Shown here in pieces: positions 52,569-61,692 of a stretch of DNA of 64,000 nucleotides; position 1 is the first letter of the stretch; each line of letters opens with the position of its first letter. The DNA comes from Chitinophaga pinensis (lineage in GTDB: Bacteria > Bacteroidota > Bacteroidia > Chitinophagales > Chitinophagaceae), in assembly GCA_902167325.1 (NCBI GenBank), contig LR632930.1, positions 5,270,001 to 5,334,000 of the forward strand, in the 5' to 3' direction. Both the position numbers and the translations under genes were made by a program. A model generated the notes under the pieces. The model searched no databases. It saw nothing but the letters and a program-made list of their open reading frames with translations, and had not been told where the DNA came from.

Positions 52569-53288
52569 ATGAGCACACAATCCCATTACGAAAACCACCT
52601 CGCCGCATTCTATGCCTGGATGTCGGGCAACTTCGAGGCAAAGCAGCAGGAACAGCAGGACTGGTTCTCCTCACGCGGCGTGCTCCCGCAGGGCAATAAA
52701 ACCGCCATCGATCTGGGGGCCGGGCATGGACTCCAGTCGGTTTCCCTCGCTAAGCTGGGCTTCACTGTGTTTGCGGTAGATTTCAATCAACATTTACTGT
52801 CTGAACTGAACGCCCGGGCAAAGGGCCTCCCTATCCGTACCGTGCTGGCCGATCTTAAAAATGTGCCGCAATACGCTACAGAAGCGGAACTGATCACTTG
52901 TATGGGGGATACACTGACGCACCTGGACAGTGTGGAAACCGTGCAGGGCCTTATCGGGAAATGGTATGAGCTGTTACCTGCAGGAGGCAGGCTGGCATTG
53001 TCTTTCAGAGATCTTACGGAAGAGTTGTTTGGCGAGCAGCGGTTTATACCCGTGCGGGCCGATGACCAGCGTATTCACACCTGTTTCCTCGAATACTATC
53101 CGGGATATGTACGGGTGTATGATCAGTTACTGGAAAAGGTGAATGGTGAGTGGATACAGAAAGTCAGCAGTTACCAGAAACTGCGGATGGGTACAGGATT
53201 AGTGAAAGAGATGCTGACAGCCGCGGGTTTTCGTGTGCAGCATCATGATGTGATAGCAAGAATGCAGTATATACTGGCGGAAAAATAA
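52569..53288 (+). CDS. Class I SAM-dependent methyltransferase
   Basis: 239 aa. SAM-binding motif AIDLGAGHGLQSVSLAKLGF then VFAVDFN and a DLKNVPQYATEAELITCMGD block. No substrate-specific motif recognised. It starts 2 bp after the NUDIX stop, so the two are one unit. Its stop touches the convergent thioesterase stop. Confidence 0.88.
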   Translation: MSTQSHYENHLAAFYAWMSGNFEAKQQEQQDWFSSRGVLPQGNKTAIDLGAGHGLQSVSLAKLGFTVFAVDFNQHLLSELNARAKGLPIRTVLADLKNVPQYATEAELITCMGDTLTHLDSVETVQGLIGKWYELLPAGGRLALSFRDLTEELFGEQRFIPVRADDQRIHTCFLEYYPGYVRVYDQLLEKVNGEWIQKVSSYQKLRMGTGLVKEMLTAAGFRVQHHDVIARMQYILAEK

Positions 53289-53738
53289 TTATTCCCCTTC
53301 TTTCCTTTTGGGCAGTACAGCCACGGTGAGCCTGCTGACGCATACCAGTTTATGATGGTCGTCCGTAATACGGATATCCCAGACATGGGTGCCTGCGCCA
53401 ATGTGCAGGGGCTTGGCAATGGCATGTACATATCCTTCGCGTACACCGCGTACGTGGTTGGCGTTGATCTCCAGGCCTACGCAGATCTGCTTTGCGGGAT
53501 CAATGATGAGTGCGGATGCCACACTGCCAACGGTTTCGGCTAAAGCAGCAGAGGCTCCGCCATGGAGGAGTCCATAGGGCTGCACCGTTCGGTGATCTAC
53601 CGGCATCATAGCGCGCAGATAATCGGGGCCCATTTCGGTAAACTCCATGCCTACCCAGGCGCCCATAGTATTGCGGCTGTTTTCATTCAACTGATCCAGG
53701 GAAATATCCAGCGAAAACCAGATAGGTTTCATAGCCAA
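53289..53738 (-). CDS. Hotdog-fold acyl-CoA thioesterase (PaaI/MenI-like)
   Basis: 149 aa. The family motif GLLHGGASAALAETVGSVAS and a later VGLEINANHVRGVREGYVHA are typical of the 4-hydroxybenzoyl-CoA/DHNA-CoA thioesterase group, so DHNA-CoA hydrolysis for menaquinone is plausible but not proven. The start may be at 53738 or 53732 (MKPIW). Stop abuts the convergent methyltransferase. Confidence 0.85.
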   Translation of the reverse strand: MAMKPIWFSLDISLDQLNENSRNTMGAWVGMEFTEMGPDYLRAMMPVDHRTVQPYGLLHGGASAALAETVGSVASALIIDPAKQICVGLEINANHVRGVREGYVHAIAKPLHIGAGTHVWDIRITDDHHKLVCVSRLTVAVLPKRKEGE

Positions 53739-53743
53739 TGTAT

Positions 53744-54226
53744 TTACGATAGTTTGGAATATTGGAGGGAGGAAGCTACGGCTTCCGGGAGGAACTGTGC
53801 GGCATCACCACCATTGCGGATCACGTCGCGCACGAGTGTGCTGGCGATGGTGGAGAACTCGGGAGAGCAGGTCAGGAAGATGGTTTCCACTTCGTGGTCC
53901 ATTTTCCGGTTGATGTCTGCGATCGCTTTTTCGTATTCGAAATCTGCCACATAACGGATACCGCGGAGGATGAAGTTTGCGCCTATCTGTTTACAGAAAT
54001 TAACGGTTAATCCTTCGTAAGATGTTACTTCTACCGTGGGCTGGTCTTTATAGATCTCGCGCAGCCATTCCACCCGCTGCTCCACTGAAAACATGGGTAC
54101 TTTACCGGAGTTAACACCGATGCCGATAACGAGTTTATCGAATAAAGGCAGGGCACGGTCGATGATATCGGTATGCCCCAAAGTAACAGGATCGAAGGTA
54201 CCAGGGAAGAGAGCGATTCTTTGCAT
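53744..54226 (-). CDS. coaD: Phosphopantetheine adenylyltransferase
   Basis: 160 aa from 54226 (MQRIALFPGTFDPVTLGHTD, correct for the family); 54244 adds a short unsupported head. The HxGH motif is TLGHTD and RGIRYVADFEYE is the second signature. Fourth step of CoA synthesis. Next to rsmD, a common arrangement. Confidence 0.96.
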   Translation of the reverse strand: MQRIALFPGTFDPVTLGHTDIIDRALPLFDKLVIGIGVNSGKVPMFSVEQRVEWLREIYKDQPTVEVTSYEGLTVNFCKQIGANFILRGIRYVADFEYEKAIADINRKMDHEVETIFLTCSPEFSTIASTLVRDVIRNGGDAAQFLPEAVASSLQYSKLS

Positions 54227-54236
54227 ATGGTTTGCG

Positions 54237-54800
54237 TTATTCACCGGCAGGGGTTTTCAGCTCCTCCCGGTTGATGAAAATAGTGAATATCGTAGTGCCA
54301 TAATTCCGCTCTGCGCGGAAGTAGGGATAATGGCGAAAATCATTTCTGCGCGTATGTTCCAGCACAAACCAACCTTCTTCTTTCAACAGATTCTGTGCGA
54401 ATACGAGCTTCGGCAGTTCTTCCATATTGCCCATTTCGTAGGGCGGATCGGCGAAGATAAAATCGAATGGTGCGCCACCCTGCTGGAGGTAACGGAAGGC
54501 ATCCATCTTCACGATCTGCGGCGCTATTTCAAGCTGCGCTGCGGTTTTGGCGATAAAGCCCGCCATAGTATTATCTTTCTCGACAACGGTAAGGTTAGTG
54601 GCCCCTCTGGAGGCCAGTTCAAACGTAATACTGCCGGTACCGCCGAATAGTTCGAGGCAACGGAGTGAAGGGATGTCGAGATTATTTTCGAGGATGTTGA
54701 ATAGCCCGCCCTTTGCAACGTCGGTAGTGGGCCGGGTATGCGGCATGTTGGCAGGCGGATGAATGCGACGGCCGCCCAGATCGCCCCCGATTATACGCAT
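54237..54800 (-). CDS. rsmD: 16S rRNA (guanine966-N2)-methyltransferase
   Basis: 187 aa. ELFGGTGSITFELASRGATN is the SAM motif and FIFADPPYEMG has the catalytic DPPY. Opening MRIIGGDLGGRRIHPPANMP is typical. It is followed by coaD in the same direction and overlaps the DUF3822 gene stop. Confidence 0.95.
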   Translation of the reverse strand: MRIIGGDLGGRRIHPPANMPHTRPTTDVAKGGLFNILENNLDIPSLRCLELFGGTGSITFELASRGATNLTVVEKDNTMAGFIAKTAAQLEIAPQIVKMDAFRYLQQGGAPFDFIFADPPYEMGNMEELPKLVFAQNLLKEEGWFVLEHTRRNDFRHYPYFRAERNYGTTIFTIFINREELKTPAGE

Positions 54801-55666
54801 AACGCCAAAGCGTAAAGATTATAGAATTGATGGCCGACCATTTCATTCATTTTCGGGATGTAGAGGAACCCGTCTGGCCGGTGTACCCATTCGATGCGTG
54901 GCAGAAAGCGGCTCAGCTCCTGGAACACCTGGGAATCCTTTGTGAGCGCCCCACCCAGCTTTATACGTGCCTGCAGTTCACTGAGGCCCAGCTGGCGAAG
55001 ACTGTTCACGATGTAATAAACGATGTCCAGTCCACCCCGGTGCGCGTACTGGTGTTGCATGAGCAACTTGCCGCCGGCGTAAATGGTAAGGGTGAATTGT
55101 TGTGCCTGAATCTCGGCATAGGCAATGCCTTCCGGCGCCATATGGTCAGGATCCTGACGGTAAGCCTTCAGCAGTGCGGTATTGGCATGCACCACATCGT
55201 CGGAAGCAAACTCCTTGCGGAGGAAGCCCAGCATATCCTTATCTACGGAGAACACATTTACCAGTCCCAGTTCGGCGATTTCATCGGTAAGCACGGCGTC
55301 CTGCGTTTTATGCGGGAGCGCGGCCTGCAGGTAATCTTTCCGGAGCTGTTGCTGGTAGAACTCCCTTGGTACAAGGGTATTGTCTGCCGAAGAAAAAGCG
55401 AGCTGCACTTTTTTGAATGCGGTGAAGAGGAGCCTGTCGGCATCGAAGATCTGTTCGATCATTTCGAGGTCAGCCATGGCAACGGTCCGGGGCTGGTAGC
55501 TGTAGCTTTTCAGGGCCAGGAACTTGCGCTGCAGAGGCGCCAGTACGGCATAGCTGAATGTGCCGGAACCTATCATCACCAGCAGAGTGCAGTTGGTGAG
55601 ATCTGTTTCCAGCAACGTCGCGTCGTCTATCGCGTAGGTGGGTTGTATGGTGTATGCCACGGGCAT
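54791..55666 (-). CDS. DUF3822 family protein
   Basis: 291 aa from 55666 (MPVAYTIQPTYAIDDATLLE); the frame is open to 55753 but the extra head has no support. Family known in Bacteroidota, often next to rsmD, with an actin/ASKHA-like pattern in the middle (DIVYYIVNSLRQLGLSELQA). Function unknown. It overlaps rsmD by 10 bp. Confidence 0.85.
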   Translation of the reverse strand: MPVAYTIQPTYAIDDATLLETDLTNCTLLVMIGSGTFSYAVLAPLQRKFLALKSYSYQPRTVAMADLEMIEQIFDADRLLFTAFKKVQLAFSSADNTLVPREFYQQQLRKDYLQAALPHKTQDAVLTDEIAELGLVNVFSVDKDMLGFLRKEFASDDVVHANTALLKAYRQDPDHMAPEGIAYAEIQAQQFTLTIYAGGKLLMQHQYAHRGGLDIVYYIVNSLRQLGLSELQARIKLGGALTKDSQVFQELSRFLPRIEWVHRPDGFLYIPKMNEMVGHQFYNLYALALCV

Positions 55667-55802
55667 TGTCTGTCTGTTATTCCGCACAATAATACTCAAA
55701 AATGTTGAGAACCACGTCCGTGGGCATGCCCAAGATATCAACCAGCCCCGCATGAGGAATCGTTTTCGTCATTATTTCCCTTGCAGCAGCAGGGCAATCC
55801 TT

Positions 55803-55810
55803 TATTTTTG
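55803..55810 (+). promoter_or_regulatory. -7 element of the MATE gene
   Basis: TATTTTTG (TAnnTTTG match), 22 bp before the start codon. Confidence 0.5.
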
Positions 55811-55831
55811 CCGGGTTTTACGGTTTGGAAT

Positions 55832-57166
55832 ATGCAAGTAGAAGTTAGCAACAGGCAGATAATCAATATCGCCGGCCCCATATGTCTCTCCCTGATCCTC
55901 CCACAGATCAATCACCTCACCAATGCCGCCTTTCTCGGGCACCTGGGTGAGTTCCCCATTGCCGTGAACGGCATCGCGGGGATATATACACTGGTAATAT
56001 ATATGATCTCCTATGGGCTTACCAACGGGATGCAGGTAATGTTTGCCCGCCGTACCGGTGAGCAGAACATAGGAGCAATGGGTTCCATCTTTATGAACGG
56101 ACTCCTGCTCACCATGTGCATGTCGGCCATCGGCATCCTTGTTACCCAAACAATGGCTCCGTCCTTTTTCCGGATGAGCCTGCATGATCCGCATATCATA
56201 GAGGCCGCGTCCGACTTCACCCGTATCCGCATCTGGGGACTCCCCTTCCTCATGCTCATGCGCCTTTGTACCTCCTTATATATAGGAACGGGTAATACGC
56301 GGCTGCTGATCACCATCTCCCTCTTCCAGGAGGTGACCAATATCGTATTCGACTATGGCCTGATCTTCGGTAAACTGGGCATGCCTGCTTTGGGATTGAA
56401 TGGTGCGGCTTATGCTTCCATCCTTGCGGAGATAGCAGGGTTTGTGGCGGCATGGGGACTGCTGTTCATGGGAAAATTCCAGGTAAAGTATAAACTGTTC
56501 AGCATCCTGAAGCCCGACTGGAAAGGGAGCCGGAGCATTCTCATCATATCTGCTCCGCTGGTAGTGCAATACCTTTTCAGCATCGGCAGCTGGCTGATAT
56601 TCTTCATCTTTATCGAGCACCTGGGGCAACGGCCGCTGGCTATTTCCAATATGATGCGGAGCATCTTTGGCCTGTTCGGCATTTTCACCTGGGCGCTTGG
56701 CTCAGCCTGTAACACCATGGTGAGCAACCTCATTGGTCAGGGTCGTGAAAATGAAGTGATTCCGCTGATCCGGAAGATCACGGTGATTTCCATTATCTGT
56801 TCCACGGCGCTGTGTGTGCTGATCAATATCTTCCCTTATCTCTGGTTGCGGATCTATACCACCGATCTTACGTTGATGGCAGATGCCATCCCTTCCATGC
56901 ATGTGTGTACCCTTGTAATGCTGCTGACGGCCGTGGCTGCCGTGGTGTTCAATGGCGTAACGGGTACCGGCAATACGCGGGTGAACCTGGGCATCGAGGT
57001 ACTGTCTGTAGCCGTATACCTGGTATATTGCTTTGTGGTGATCGAACAGATGCGCAGCGCCCTGCACTGGGCCTGGGGTGCGGAGTTCGTGTACTGGACT
57101 GCCATGGGTTCGCTGGCATGGTTCTACCTTAAAAGCGGGCGCTGGAAGGGTAAGAAGCTTGCATAG
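55832..57166 (+). CDS. MATE-family efflux transporter
   Basis: 444 aa from 55832 (MQVEVSNRQIINIAGPICLS); the frame opens at 55781. About 12 membrane helices in two similar halves; repeats such as GLPFLMLMRLCTSLYIGTGN and VVFNGVTGTGNTRVNLGIEV belong to the family. Exports drugs or metabolites in exchange for H+ or Na+. Substrate unknown. Convergent with the TPR gene 11 bp further on. Confidence 0.93.
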   Translation: MQVEVSNRQIINIAGPICLSLILPQINHLTNAAFLGHLGEFPIAVNGIAGIYTLVIYMISYGLTNGMQVMFARRTGEQNIGAMGSIFMNGLLLTMCMSAIGILVTQTMAPSFFRMSLHDPHIIEAASDFTRIRIWGLPFLMLMRLCTSLYIGTGNTRLLITISLFQEVTNIVFDYGLIFGKLGMPALGLNGAAYASILAEIAGFVAAWGLLFMGKFQVKYKLFSILKPDWKGSRSILIISAPLVVQYLFSIGSWLIFFIFIEHLGQRPLAISNMMRSIFGLFGIFTWALGSACNTMVSNLIGQGRENEVIPLIRKITVISIICSTALCVLINIFPYLWLRIYTTDLTLMADAIPSMHVCTLVMLLTAVAAVVFNGVTGTGNTRVNLGIEVLSVAVYLVYCFVVIEQMRSALHWAWGAEFVYWTAMGSLAWFYLKSGRWKGKKLA

Positions 57167-57177
57167 CGATCAGGGCA

Positions 57178-57933
57178 TTACTGCATATCGTCCAGCAACT
57201 TCTTGCATTCGGCCTTATACCCGGGATCGTCCTGGTAAATGGGCCGGAGGCGCATCACTTTATTAAGGATTTCCATCGACTGTGTTTCCTGGTTATTTTG
57301 CCGGAGAGCGAGGGCGAGATCGAGGTAGTTGAGGATATAGGAAGGGGTGAGTTGCCGGCATTTCTCATAATTGGCAATCGCATCTTCGAGGGTGGCATTG
57401 GGCATACCGCCGAAAAGCACTTTCGCAGCGGCCTTCTCTATGCTGCTGAGGTTATAGATGTCGAAGTTCCATTTGCCGAGGAGATGGAAAGCTTCACCGT
57501 AATCGGGTTTGAATTTGAGGGCGAGATCTACATACTTCTTCACTTCCTTGGCAGCGGCCACTTTCTCTTTGGCACCTGATATCTGGGCAATGCGTGCCCA
57601 GGCGATGGCCATGGCATAGTTGGCTTCCGGATGCTCCACATCCACCTTCATGGCTTCGTAAGCGAAGATCTTCGCGTTGTTGAACCATTCCATTTTAGCG
57701 GTCTTCTCTTTCTGGCGGGCGCCTTCACGGCTGCAGATGAGGCTGCTTTGATTGAGTGCGGTAACGTTGCCGGGATCGGCCTGGAGGATGTCTTTATATT
57801 GCTGCAGTGCTTCCAGCTCTTTCATTTGGAGGGTGAGCTGTTTAGCCTGGGCGAGCGATTCTTCGACCGACTGCCCCAGCGATGTAAGCGCCATGATGCA
57901 GGCGCAGCATAGTAAAAAGGTTTTCTTAAGCAT
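57178..57933 (-). CDS. Exported TPR protein resembling regulator of microtubule dynamics (RMD)
   Basis: 251 aa from 57933 (MLKKTFLLCCACIMALTSLG, signal peptide); the open frame extends to 57966. The body is TPR-like: EALQQYKDILQADPGNVTAL, then YAMAIAWARIAQISGAKEK and YGEAFHLLGKWNFDIYNLSS, the last resembling the RMD protein family. The bacterial function is unknown. Confidence 0.7.
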   Translation of the reverse strand: MLKKTFLLCCACIMALTSLGQSVEESLAQAKQLTLQMKELEALQQYKDILQADPGNVTALNQSSLICSREGARQKEKTAKMEWFNNAKIFAYEAMKVDVEHPEANYAMAIAWARIAQISGAKEKVAAAKEVKKYVDLALKFKPDYGEAFHLLGKWNFDIYNLSSIEKAAAKVLFGGMPNATLEDAIANYEKCRQLTPSYILNYLDLALALRQNNQETQSMEILNKVMRLRPIYQDDPGYKAECKKLLDDMQ

Positions 57934-58036
57934 AGGAACGAATTTAACAGGTTCCCAAAAATACACAATTTCTTTGCCTGGTTACATGCCATGCATGGTT
58001 TCTACACAGGCGGCCGGAACTATAACATCCTCCGCA

Positions 58037-58387
58037 TCAGTATTGTTTCTCCAGTGCTACGCAAGACCACGCCAGATCACCACCAAAGGGGGGCGCCTGT
58101 TTCCGGAGCGTTACTTTCGAATAGCTGATGACCGGAAAAACTTCCTTGATGGATGCGGAAATATCATGCACTACCTGCTCCAGCAATACCTGCGGTACTG
58201 CCATCACCTGCTTCGATATGTCGTACAGCCCTTCGTAGTTCACCGACTCCGCCAGTTGGGAAGGGTGTTCCGGCTCGGGCAGCTGCACGAGCACGTCCAG
58301 CATAAAATGATTACCGAGTATGCGCTCTTCATGATAAAACCCGTGATAGGCGAAGAATCGCATGCTCTCCAGCGCAATAGTCAGCAT
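58037..58387 (-). CDS. folB: Dihydroneopterin aldolase
   Basis: 116 aa. LESMRFFAYHGFYHEERILG at the start is the family signature, and ISYSKVTLRKQAPPFGGDLA closes the fold. Cleaves dihydroneopterin for folate synthesis. No other folate gene is adjacent; trxB lies on the same strand upstream. Confidence 0.95.
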   Translation of the reverse strand: MLTIALESMRFFAYHGFYHEERILGNHFMLDVLVQLPEPEHPSQLAESVNYEGLYDISKQVMAVPQVLLEQVVHDISASIKEVFPVISYSKVTLRKQAPPFGGDLAWSCVALEKQY

Positions 58388-58398
58388 ATGATAAGATT

Positions 58399-58428
58399 GA
58401 AAAAGGGCCCCGAACTGCCGGGGCCCTT
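58399..58428 (-). terminator. Terminator of trxB
   Basis: AAGGGCCCC/GGGGCCCTT stem; minus strand continues into CCCTTTTTCAATC. Confidence 0.85.
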
Positions 58429-58440
58429 ATGTATGGATAA

Positions 58441-59388
58441 TTAATGTCCTTTCGCGGAAAGGAAGCGCTCAGCGTCGAGCGCGGCCATGCAACCACTGCC
58501 GGCGGCGGTAACTGCCTGGCGGTAGTTTTTATCCTGTACGTCGCCACAGGCGAACACACCTTCCACATTGGTTTTGGTGGTACCGGGGATGGTTTTGATG
58601 TATCCCTGCTCGTCCATATCCAGCTGGCCGGCGAAGATGCCGGAGTTGGGCTGGTGGCCGATGGCTACGAAGAAAGCATTGATGGGAATGGTTTTCTCTT
58701 CCTTGGTTTGGGTATTCAGGATGCGAACGCCTTCCACTTTGTTTTCACCTACCACTTCGAGGGTTTCCGTATTCCAGTATACCATGATATTGGAGGTTTT
58801 GAGGACGCGGTCCTGCATTACTTTGGAAGCTCTCATTTCGTGACGGCGTACAAGCATATGTACGTTAGAGCAGATTTTAGAGAGATAGAGGGCTTCTTCT
58901 GCTGCAGTATCACCGGCACCAACGATGGCGGCTTCTTTACCACGGAAGAAGAATCCGTCGCACACTGCGCAGGCGGAAACACCGCTGCCGTTGAGGCGTT
59001 GTTCGGAGGGGAGGCCCAGCCATTTGGCAGAGGCGCCGGTGGCTATGATGATGGCGTCAGCGGTAAGGGTCTTTTCTTCGTCGATCACTACTTTGAAGGG
59101 GTGTGATGAGAAGTCTACAGAGGTAGCCATGCCGAAGCGGATATCTGCTCCCATGCGGGCAGCTTGTTTTTCAAAGTCCACCATCATTTCAGGACCCTGA
59201 ATACCTTCGGGGTATCCGGGATAGTTTTCCACTTCTGTGGTAATGGTAAGCTGGCCTCCGGGCTGGATGCCCTGGTAAAGTACGGGCTTGAGATTAGCTC
59301 TGGCGGCATAGATGGCTGCGGTATACCCCGCGGGGCCGGAGCCAATGATCAGGACATGTGCATGTTCCTGGTTAGTGTTGTTTTCCAT
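58441..59388 (-). CDS. trxB: Thioredoxin reductase
   Basis: 315 aa. FAD motif IIGSGPAGYTAAIYAARANL, redox pair C140 and C143 in SACAVCDGFFFRG, NADPH motif AIVGAGDTAAEEALYL, and a C-terminal VFACGDVQDKNYRQAVTAAG. Reduces thioredoxin with NADPH in the cytosol. Confidence 0.96.
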   Translation of the reverse strand: MENNTNQEHAHVLIIGSGPAGYTAAIYAARANLKPVLYQGIQPGGQLTITTEVENYPGYPEGIQGPEMMVDFEKQAARMGADIRFGMATSVDFSSHPFKVVIDEEKTLTADAIIIATGASAKWLGLPSEQRLNGSGVSACAVCDGFFFRGKEAAIVGAGDTAAEEALYLSKICSNVHMLVRRHEMRASKVMQDRVLKTSNIMVYWNTETLEVVGENKVEGVRILNTQTKEEKTIPINAFFVAIGHQPNSGIFAGQLDMDEQGYIKTIPGTTKTNVEGVFACGDVQDKNYRQAVTAAGSGCMAALDAERFLSAKGH

Positions 59389-59433
59389 GCTGTTGTTTTC
59401 TTCTTTGTTGGTTTGGTTTGGTTTTGATTTCGA

Positions 59434-60279
59434 TTATTTCAGAATGATCTGTTCGATGGTTAAGCTGTATCCTCCCCAGTATCCGTGTGCGCCTGACACG
59501 TTGCCTTTTGCACGTACCTGCGGACCCAGGGGGTCTTTCCCTTCGGCCCATGCGCTGCCGGTGCTGCGCCAGAAGTCATAGGTCTGGTGATCCACGTTAC
59601 ACAATTTCAGCTGCACGGTATCTCCTGTCCTGAGCGCTTCCTGCAGGCCGGTCCTGCTCCTGTCCACCCCTTCCGTGAGCATTACTTCAAAAGTGCCGTT
59701 ACGGTGCAGTTCTGAAGAGAGCGGGTGCAATCCCGGCAGGAATGCTTCCCGGTTGCGGGCAGTAAAGTACCTGGCATAGTTTCCGCTTCCGGGGGTACCT
59801 GACAGGGTGGCCATTAATCCGCCTTTTGCGGGAGACCACCAGACGGAGTCGGGCCGGAGTCCGTTAGCCGGGATGGTGGTGATGGACTGGTACCTTTTCC
59901 CTTCCGATTCGATCGTTAAGGTATAACTTTTACCAGTTTCTCCGCGAAAAGCAAGCGGGAGAAAAGCGGTGTCAGCCGTGTAGGCCCAGTAAGGCTGGCC
60001 TGCTCCGTCCGTCAACCTGTATTCCCTTAGCTGCTGGGTGTCGGGACCGTTGGAGACGGTTACCACGGCGCCATGCACCCAGGAGTCGGAGAGCGTCAGG
60101 GAAAGCGTTCCGGCGAAATACTGCATGTTCCGGGTGATCCTGACCATGGGGTAGCCGTTTTCTTCGATGATGCCTTCCACTACGGGGAGTGTGGGAATGG
60201 GTTGCTGTCCTGTCATTTCTTTTTCACAAGCGGGTCCTAACAGCGAGCAGAGGACCAGTGTAAAAGATGCCTTTCGCAT
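59434..60279 (-). CDS. DUF4249 family lipoprotein (second copy)
   Basis: 281 aa from 60279 (MRKASFTLVLCSLLGPACEK, lipobox Cys18); the frame opens at 60393. The body has the family pattern, VVEGIIEENGYPMVRITRNM and VTVSNGPDTQQLREYRLTDG, with a hydroxyl-rich sandwich. Unlike the copy at 20996 there is no TonB receptor beside it. It stands alone between trxB and rpoD. Confidence 0.82.
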   Translation of the reverse strand: MRKASFTLVLCSLLGPACEKEMTGQQPIPTLPVVEGIIEENGYPMVRITRNMQYFAGTLSLTLSDSWVHGAVVTVSNGPDTQQLREYRLTDGAGQPYWAYTADTAFLPLAFRGETGKSYTLTIESEGKRYQSITTIPANGLRPDSVWWSPAKGGLMATLSGTPGSGNYARYFTARNREAFLPGLHPLSSELHRNGTFEVMLTEGVDRSRTGLQEALRTGDTVQLKLCNVDHQTYDFWRSTGSAWAEGKDPLGPQVRAKGNVSGAHGYWGGYSLTIEQIILK

Positions 60280-60289
60280 AAGATTGCAA

Positions 60290-60297
60290 AAATAAAG
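60290..60297 (-). promoter_or_regulatory. -7 element of the second DUF4249 gene
   Basis: On the minus strand TATTTTTG (plus CAAAAATA), 11 bp from the start, consistent with a near-leaderless transcript. Confidence 0.5.
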
Positions 60298-60370
60298 GGT
60301 TGAGAGGAGAATTACGAATAGGAAGGTATGAAAGGTGTCTATGCCCCCATAACCGTTCTCTATAGGATAA

Positions 60371-60408
60371 AAAAAAACATCCCGCCATTTCACAGGCGGG
60401 ATGTTTTT
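60371..60408. terminator. Bidirectional terminator between the rpoD and DUF4249 genes
   Basis: ACATCCCGCC/GGCGGGATGT stem with an ATTTCACA loop, A run before and T run after. Confidence 0.9.
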
Positions 60409-60442
60409 ATCCCAGAATCAATTCAATAAAAAGTGGTTACGA

Positions 60443-61300
60443 TTATCCCAGATAGGATTTCAGTGCGCCGCTGTAGCGGGCTTTCTGAAGGCGTTTGATG
60501 GCCCTTTCTTTGATCTGGCGGATACGTTCCTTAGTCAGATCATACTTCTGTCCTATTTGTTCGATCGTTGCGCCGTTTTCACCATCCAGACCAAAGTATG
60601 CGTTAACGATCTCTGCTTCGCGGGGGCTCAGGGATTTGAGCACGCGGCGGATTTCTTCTCTCAGCGAGTCCTGCATCACATCATCGTCTGTCACATCGCC
60701 GCCTTCCAGGAGGTCGCCCATGGCTACGTCTTCCGCTTCGTGAACGGGAGCGTCGAGAGACATGTGGCGGGTATTGCTCTGGAAGATATTGTTGATCTCC
60801 GATTCTGACATTTCCAGGATTTCGGCCAGTTCCTCGGTAGAGGGCTCGCGTTCGTTTTCCTGTTCGAATGCCATGTAGGCTTTATTTGCCTTGTTGTAAG
60901 TGCCGATTTTGTTCTGTGGCAGGCGGACCAGACGGCCCTGTTCTGCCAAAGCCTGCAGGATAGACTGGCGAATCCACCATACAGCGTAAGAAATGAATTT
61001 GAAACCCTTGGTTTCGTCGAACCGTTGTGCCGCTTTGATCAACCCTAAATTGCCTTCATTAATGAGGTCGCTGAGGCTTAAGCCCTGGTGCTGATATTGT
61101 TTGGCGACGGATACAACGAACCGGAGGTTACCGGTCGTCAATCTTTCGAGAGCGCGCTGGTCCCCCATTTTAATACGTTGGGCCAGTATCGTCTCTTCCT
61201 CTGGAGTTAACAAAGGGATCTTCGAGATTTCCTGGAGGTATTTTTCTACCGCCTGCGAATCACGATTTGTGATCTGGGTGGCAATTTTAAGTTGCCTCAT
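60443..61300 (-). CDS. rpoD: Primary RNA polymerase sigma factor (RpoD/SigA, Bacteroidota type)
   Basis: 285 aa, the short form usual for this phylum, lacking the long region 1.1. Region 2 contains NLRFVVSVAKQYQHQGLSLS and GFKFISYAVWWIRQSILQAL; region 3 and 4 follow with SLSPREAEIVNAYFGLDGEN and DLTKERIRQIKERAIKRLQK. It reads the TTTG/TAnnTTTG promoters seen in this window. Divergent from ltaE across a 392-bp gap. Confidence 0.96.
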   Translation of the reverse strand: MRQLKIATQITNRDSQAVEKYLQEISKIPLLTPEEETILAQRIKMGDQRALERLTTGNLRFVVSVAKQYQHQGLSLSDLINEGNLGLIKAAQRFDETKGFKFISYAVWWIRQSILQALAEQGRLVRLPQNKIGTYNKANKAYMAFEQENEREPSTEELAEILEMSESEINNIFQSNTRHMSLDAPVHEAEDVAMGDLLEGGDVTDDDVMQDSLREEIRRVLKSLSPREAEIVNAYFGLDGENGATIEQIGQKYDLTKERIRQIKERAIKRLQKARYSGALKSYLG

Positions 61301-61692
61301 ATATTTAAAAGTATTGGTTTAAGAATATTATACTAACAAGCCGAAAGATAATTTTGTTGTAACATTTAAATGGTATATCTTACACGGTTGCGAAATTAGC
61401 CTGCAAAGATCGTGCTAATCCCCCACTCTTCCAAATATCACTGATATGGTTTTGATCTTGGGTTACGAACCGGGGTAAGATGCCTGTTACGCATTCATTT
61501 TCAATGATCGGGCACATTGTCATAACGGCATATTTGCTTGTTTGCTATAACAAAGTACACTGTATAAACGTATTCTAATAGCTTTTTAGTCGCTATTTTC
61601 GGGGGTTTATGCAAATTTTAACAATTGAAAAATATCCTCATTTAAATTAACAACTTCTCTAATTTATTCAATCACTCCTTGCATTTTTTTCA
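61301..61692. other. Divergent intergenic region, rpoD/ltaE
   Basis: 392 bp. AT-rich, no gene, no hairpin or perfect promoter recognised. It should carry the control of rpoD, the first gene of its strand. Confidence 0.5.
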
